Part shown: in pieces, positions 59,082 to 64,000 of the stretch
Numbering within the stretch: position 1 is the stretch's first letter
Layout of the letters: each line of letters begins with the position of its first letter
Assembly: GCA_027596075.1 (NCBI GenBank)
Contig: JADGJC010000090.1
Span: 25,374-89,373, forward strand
Direction of reading: 5' to 3'
Source of the DNA: Rhizophlyctis rosea
Taxonomy: Eukaryota; Chytridiomycota; Chytridiomycetes; Rhizophlyctidales; Rhizophlyctidaceae
DNA length: 64,000 bases
Notes under the pieces: generated by a model
Database searches by the model: none
What the model saw: only the letters and a program-made list of their open reading frames with translations
What the model was told of the DNA's origin: nothing
Translations under genes and position numbers: made by a program

Positions 59082-59987
59082 ATGGCCACACCGCCGTTCC
59101 CCAGTTCCTGTAAGATATGGGAACACTGCGACCCTATCGTACGACAGCCCTTTCCACCCAACAATGCACCCCTCTACGGGCTCGCACCTCCGTTCCCTAC
59201 CGCCGCATACATCACCCATATGCAAATCCCAGTACCCAACGGACGGGCCCGCTTTGGCTACGCCAACGACTACATCGACGCCCTCGTGACATCCGACATC
59301 AATCACGCCAATAGACTTTTCCACGACCGATTCTATGATCAGAATGACCAGCCGCGATTTTTGAACAGTGGATTCGATGTGGAGAAGCGGAGCCCAGTGG
59401 AGTACGCCACTCCCGCCCTCATTCAAGCCTGCAACGAAGTCGGCGAAGCGGTCGGTTTCCATTGTGCCTCCCTCAGTGCTGACCAATATCCACACTGGAT
59501 GTTACACTACATGGCGGATTCCGCCGTGGGCAAGTGGGGTTTCGGTATAGAGGGGGCCATACAAAAGTTGCGGAATGTTGGAGTTACGGACCTGGACGGA
59601 TTCTATCGAGCGGATGATGTGGTGATATACCACTACAGCAGCGTGAGTATCATTGAAACTGTTGATTGATCTGATCTGAATCATTACATCTTACCATTTT
59701 CCTTGTGCTCCTCATCATAGGTACTGGGCCACACGCACAATCATATGGACATCTCCATGAAGAGGGCATCGAAGTTCTACCTCGGCCTAAACAAAGCCAA
59801 ATCCGCCCACGAAATCGGCCAGTACGAGCGACCGCAACTCACTGACAAACAAATCAACTACGCTATGACGGATGCACAACGGAGTTTGGAGGTTCCAAGA
59901 GAGGTCTACAGGCGGATGACTCCTGCGCAGGCGGCGGAGGCGACGAAGTACGCGAAAATCAATAGTTTCTGGATGACGAATATGTAA
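59082..59987 (+). CDS. DEDD exonuclease-like protein, motif II lost
   Basis: Exons 59082-59642 and 59721-59987 give a complete 275-aa frame. The intron is at the same place as in the other copies. Motif I GFDVEKRS keeps Asp and Glu, and motif III QINYAMTDAQRSLE keeps Tyr and Asp. Motif II reads FGIEGAIQKLRNVG where the intact copy has FGITNDVQKLRNIG, so the metal-binding Asp is Ala. The fold signature YDIDALVTSDI, LSADQYPHWMLHYM is retained. Most likely catalytically dead but expressed (no stops), or it now binds without cutting. 5' flank partly shared with the 21230 gene. Confidence 0.7.
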
Positions 59988-60855
59988 GAGGGGAAAGCAT
60001 CAGGGGAAAGACTTTGAGGAAGTCATTTGTGAATTTTGGGGTTGGATTCTGTACATGAATTTGTTTTTGGAGTTGATTATATAAATACAAGAGAAGGCAC
60101 AAGTGCTCCTTCCTTCGGGAAGTTTGAGCTGGTGTCAAGGGTTAAAAAAGTCGTACACCTCGAGTTCCTGCTGTGCTAAGTCGTGAGTGCTCCCTGCCTT
60201 GGTCAATATGCTTCCGCGAGTCGGGTGAGCTTTCGCAACGGAATCACACCTTACTACAGATTTGGCAAACGACATCCATGCCAAGAAAACCAGTCCCCTT
60301 TTTCACTATGAAAGTATAGAGGCTGGAATACTGCCATGCAGCAAAGTGGGGCAATGACTCGAATTGACATTTCCCTTTATCTCACCAATGCCAACACAAG
60401 CGCGCAGGGTTGGCGCGTGAGATGCAGGTTGGGAACAGCGCTCCGACGGATGTCAGGATTTCAGGTGGGCCTTGTCAATCAGGGAGAATTCATGGAGGTG
60501 ACTGATGTCATTCCGAGTTTTGGTTTGAGAGCGTGGGCGGTCAAAAACAGTAATCCTCCCGCGGATCTACTGCGCGCCATGACGGAGAGCAGCGCTCCTT
60601 CACCTTTGTATGCAATAACAGAAAAGATAAAGATCTGGTAAACTTTCGCAGTTTGCTTTCCTCACAGAATGGCGAACAGGTGTGATACCAGGCGTTATCG
60701 CACACAATGCGCTTCTTGCCGTTAGCGCGGCGAACCCAGAAGAGCAGAAAATTGACAAGGGCAGCAGCGAGGAGAAAGAGATACATGGGGCTTCAATGAA
60801 GTTGTGACTTGAAATCAAGTCCAAAAAGTTACTCCACCGCTAATTTACTTTACAG
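59988..60855. other. Spacer without supported gene
   Basis: Nothing recognised. Confidence 0.4.
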
Positions 60856-62505
60856 TCAAGTCACAATACGACCCCCGTGGTATTGCACCCATGGCACGTC
60901 TATGGAATATCGACACTTGCCCAAACTTGCGAACGCCTGACAAATTTGCTGCCCTTCCTTTTCTATGTCGGACCGCTCGTCATTGAAGACCGCACGCCGG
61001 ACGCCATAGCAATAGACAACGGCGCCGTACACTGCATCCGCATGACTGTCGAAGACGACCACAGATCTTTACTTTCGGAGGAGAGTCCTCATCCAAATCC
61101 TTCCGGAACGACCCTAGCGTCAATAACGGGTCCCAAATATCGCATCCCCCAGACAGTCTCCAACTTTCAGGAGACTTGACCGCCTTCCTGGCAACCTCCA
61201 TGTGAACGGCTATCTTAGCCCTCCAGTTCGCCGTCTGATGCATCCCGCAGAGCCTTCGTCGCGCGCGAAACTACTGCGCTCCATCTACCGACACCTCCAT
61301 AATCCGAAACGACCGCACACACAACCCCATCCGCAGCCCAGTCTGGTAAGGATTCCTTGCGGCCTTCCCGGTCATCTGACTTTCCTTGACTCTCCATCTT
61401 GACAAGAAGACCGAGGATGCGGCCGTAAACATCGCTGTATAGATTGTTGACTTCCGCTTCGGTCTCCTTCTCGAAAGCTTGGAAAACTAGAATAATGAAA
61501 TGTATTGGTATACTGATACATACGACCAAAAGCGCTCAATCAGCAGCAACCTCGCCTCCGCTTCCAACTTGCGTTCCTAACTTCCTATCTTAGTGTGCAG
61601 GCGTGGTGTACACATACCTCTTACAAGTCTGTGACATGCATCCAAGCGCGCACCCGATCGTGTGTTTCCCTACGTTCATCCTCTTCCATCGAGGCAACCG
61701 TATCCACGATAGCGCTGCAACCGGGCCCCACAATTTTCAAGAAATTCGAAATATTTCCTTCTTCGGATTCCTCCTCGGAATCTTCCTCAGAGTCTTCCGT
61801 CTCGTCCGCCGTATACGGGATGTACAACGAGATTGCGCGAAGGTGTGCAGAAAGTACAAGTACATCTGCAGCGGGGTCCGCAGAAGGTGTTGCGGGTACT
61901 GCGGTGAGGTTGGGTATTCGAAGCACTTCCGCCTCGAGTTTCTGCAGATCCGTTTCCGCCATATATCGACCGGGTTCGAACGATTTCCATGTTTTGTCGA
62001 AGGGTAGTTGAAATCTCATAGGTCTGAGGAGAACCCAGCTGGGAACATCCTCACCGCATGGCACAACAGAGCTCTCTTGCTGACAAACGTAATTAACTAA
62101 CTTAGACAGAGATTCGTCGTCATAGCAACTATCCGTTCCCAGCCGTTGATGTACCGGGAAATGAAGTCTACGGAACTCTGCACTTTGCTTTTCCAACCAA
62201 GCGATAGAGGTCAATCCTAACGACGGGGCAGCGGAATATGAGGGAATGGGCAGGACTGTCAGATCGTACAACTTTTTGATGGCAACAGTGTTACATAGCA
62301 GGACGACGGCAGTGTGGTAGTTGTTGTTCCGTTTGGCGGAAGAAGGAGCAGATGTGGAAACGATGGAACCCGGCCCAAGAAGCGGGTCTGGAAGACACAC
62401 TCTGATGATTTGACCCTGCGTCGGCGGACTGGGATCGCCTTCTCGGTGGTTATGAGTAATGCGGTTGTGGTCAACGAGCAGGCAGGTTTCGAGCGTATCT
62501 GCCAT
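60856..62505 (-). pseudogene. Unrecognised protein with acidic middle, frame-broken end
   Basis: ATG 62505 (MADTLETCLLVDHNRITHNH). Exon 1 (62505-61625) is an 881-nt open frame with WVLLRPMRFQLPFDKTWKSF, ADVLVLSAHLRAISLYI, and an acidic run (ETEDSEEDSEEESEEGN). Splicing GTAAGA...TTCTAG to 61486 adds FQAFEKETEAEVNNLYSDVY. Plausible coding then continues in two other frames (WRAKIAVHMEVARKAVKSPE, then AVVYCYGVRRAVFNDERSDI) to 60856, each requiring removal of one base. Introns are too short to explain this. No family recognised. Confidence 0.45.
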
Positions 62506-63066
62506 CTGCACTCCTCTTTAGTAAAATCCTCTGAAAGCCATATCTAGCTTGGAAGAGTGTTACTGGGTTTGCTGTCTGTATGTTTGTGTGTGTGTCCTGC
62601 CTGGTGGCGCAGTGATCCACTGATTGATGACTTGATGGTTTGCTGAATTGACTTTGCGCTGGTTGCTGGTGAGCGGAGCGAACCATACGAATCACCACTG
62701 CAGCAGCTCTGCTGCGTAGGAGTGATTGGGAGGTGCCTTATTCCCAAACAATTTTGCTATCACTTTCAGAGTACCATCCCGCCTTCACGCGGGCCACAGT
62801 TTTGTTGAGTCGGTTGTACAGGCTGCTATATGGGGCAAATCACGCCACGCTGGTACGCTGGTGTGACGGTTCTCGGTAACGTGAAGTGCCATTTCATTTG
62901 GGTTCGGTATCTGGTGGTCGACAATACGGCGTAATTGCTGTTTGTTGGAGATTCATGACTAATACGCCCAACGAATCGTTGATGAAGGAAGATGAGAAGA
63001 GCCAAAACGTCTGAGACTCCTATCGAGATATCTAAGCAATTCGCCTCAAAACGCGGCGACGGAAAG
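62506..63066. other. Spacer without supported gene
   Basis: Nothing recognised. Confidence 0.4.
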
Positions 63067-63086
63067 AAAAAAAAAAAAAAAAAAAA
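63067..63086 (+). repeat. A20 tract
   Basis: Uninterrupted run of 20 A bases downstream of the family B copy 4 gene (T-run on its strand). Likely slippage sequence. A similar run of 24 A bases is at 10-33. Confidence 0.9.
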
Positions 63087-63233
63087 GCAAAAACACATCC
63101 ATCTAAAGTCAATCCCCGTCCTATGCGATAAACGAAAAGAAATGCCAGAACCGAACTATAACAGGTCTAAGCAAAAGAAACAGAATGTTATCTACTCTAC
63201 AGCTTGATCTATGTTTGTCCCACCCTTCTCTAT

Positions 63234-64000
63234 CTAAATACACATGCAAAATCCTAGGCGCCGTCCTCTTCGCCCGCTCCCTCCGTCGCGCTGAATTGGA
63301 ATTGGAGAAGAGGTTAGCGTGTGTTGGTGGAGTTTCAGGGCGACTGATGCAGGGATGGGAATGGCAAATACATATCTGTTGTCCGTTCCGAGGTCAGCAG
63401 ATACGGTATCACCTTCATCTGTAGAGAAACACGCACTTGAGTTAAGCGCGTGGATTTGTGTGATGTGATATGTTGCAAGCGAGAGATGTTCCTTACCTAT
63501 CTTCGGCTTCTTCGGCGCCGGATCATCCGCCCCGCTCGCTCCTATGATTGGACAAGCGTCGTTCATTAGTGCCGGAATCTATCAATGAGAAGAGTTGGAA
63601 ATGCCGTACCTCCCGCATCATCCTCTCTTTCACTGCCCACTTTATCGCTCCCATCCCCACTCCCCTCCCCATCCCCGTCCCTCTTCCGCTTCTGCCCTAC
63701 GCTCGGTTCCGCGCCAGCAGGAGCGTTGCTTGGTGCAACTGCCGGTTCAGCAGCTGGTGCTGCTTGCGCGGAGGCGACGGGCGTGGTTGTGGTGGAGGTT
63801 GGTGAGAGATGGTTAGGAGGTGCTGGTGCGGGAGCCGCATGGGAGGGTTGTGCGGCTGGTGTTGCTGTTGCCGAAGAAGGAGGACGGGGGTTTGCGGGGC
63901 CGGGCGCCTGCGCGGGGTTTGCGTTTGAGGAGGGCGTTGCCGTGAGGGTTTGGGAGGCGGGCACAGAGTTGTGGGTTTGGGGAGGGAGAAGGAAGGGAGG
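63234..64000 (-). CDS. Family B protein, copy 4, C-terminal part
   Basis: Gene enters from the right edge. The readable part is an Ala/Pro/Thr-rich linker (TATPAAQPSHAAPAPAPPNH), QKRKRDGDGEGSGDGSDK, EREDDAG, then an intron (63609-63542) to GASGADDPAPKKPKI, an intron (63496-63419) to DEGDTVSADLGTDNRY, and a last exon whose phase is uncertain (stop at 63234 or earlier). KRKR-acidic-PAPKK order and intron phase match copy 3 (57788). The N-terminal domain would lie beyond 64000. Confidence 0.55.

Overview
The window is eukaryotic nuclear DNA, most likely from a fungus. Its genes have short introns (about 40-110 bp) with GT(A/G)NG(T/G) donors and CAG/TAG acceptors, and several carry a TATAAA box 60-95 bp before the ATG. 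Recognisable content is fungal: a pepsin-like secreted aspartic protease, a TauD-type dioxygenase, a drug-type MFS transporter, a Ste20-family kinase, a vanadium-haloperoxidase relative and a TIR-domain locus. An early-diverging (chytrid-like) fungus is my best guess, but no rRNA or marker gene is present to prove it. A 10-N scaffold gap lies at 14001-14010. Layout: 1-830 holds the 5' end of a Ste20-like kinase (minus strand). 3.1-5.3 kb has a frame-broken gene and a probable relict of it. 9.6-13.3 kb is a large minus-strand SF2 helicase/ATPase-like gene with three apparent one-base losses. 15.9-19.9 kb holds unrecognised multi-exon genes and one member of a repeated 'KRKR-acidic tail' family. 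21.2 kb is an intact DEDD-type exonuclease-like gene. 23.2-26.4 kb holds a truncated member of a second repeated family and a TIR-domain locus. 27.8-29.0 kb is the TauD gene. 30.1-31.0 kb is an exonuclease-like pseudogene. 32.1-33.2 kb is an intact KRKR-family gene. 35-43 kb is dominated by the second repeated family (two intact genes and several fragments). 43.3-44.4 kb is a broken haloperoxidase gene. 45.3-48.5 kb holds multi-pass membrane proteins. 49.3-53.9 kb is ordinary housekeeping-like territory (aspartic protease, MFS). 56.6-57.8 and 63.2-64.0 kb hold two more KRKR-family genes, and 59.1-60.0 kb a third exonuclease-like copy. How it fits together: three small gene families recur at scattered positions and on both strands. 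Family A ('YDxxRC / WGYH' domain, then 'GWFL' domain, then coiled-coil tail) has three loci with the first domain plus fragments, and a phase-1 intron at the same codon in all three. Family B (a domain of about 110 residues, Pro/Ser-rich linker, KRKR motif, acidic KK-motif tail) has four loci. The DEDD exonuclease-like family has three. Within each family some copies are intact and others truncated or nonsense-mutated, and they lie near TIR- and helicase-like genes that are also frame-broken, while the protease, MFS and TauD genes between them are intact. This looks like a fast birth-and-death accessory region. The function of families A and B is unknown; their basic and acidic motifs suggest nuclear proteins. 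All gene models were spliced by eye, so exon edges are predictions.
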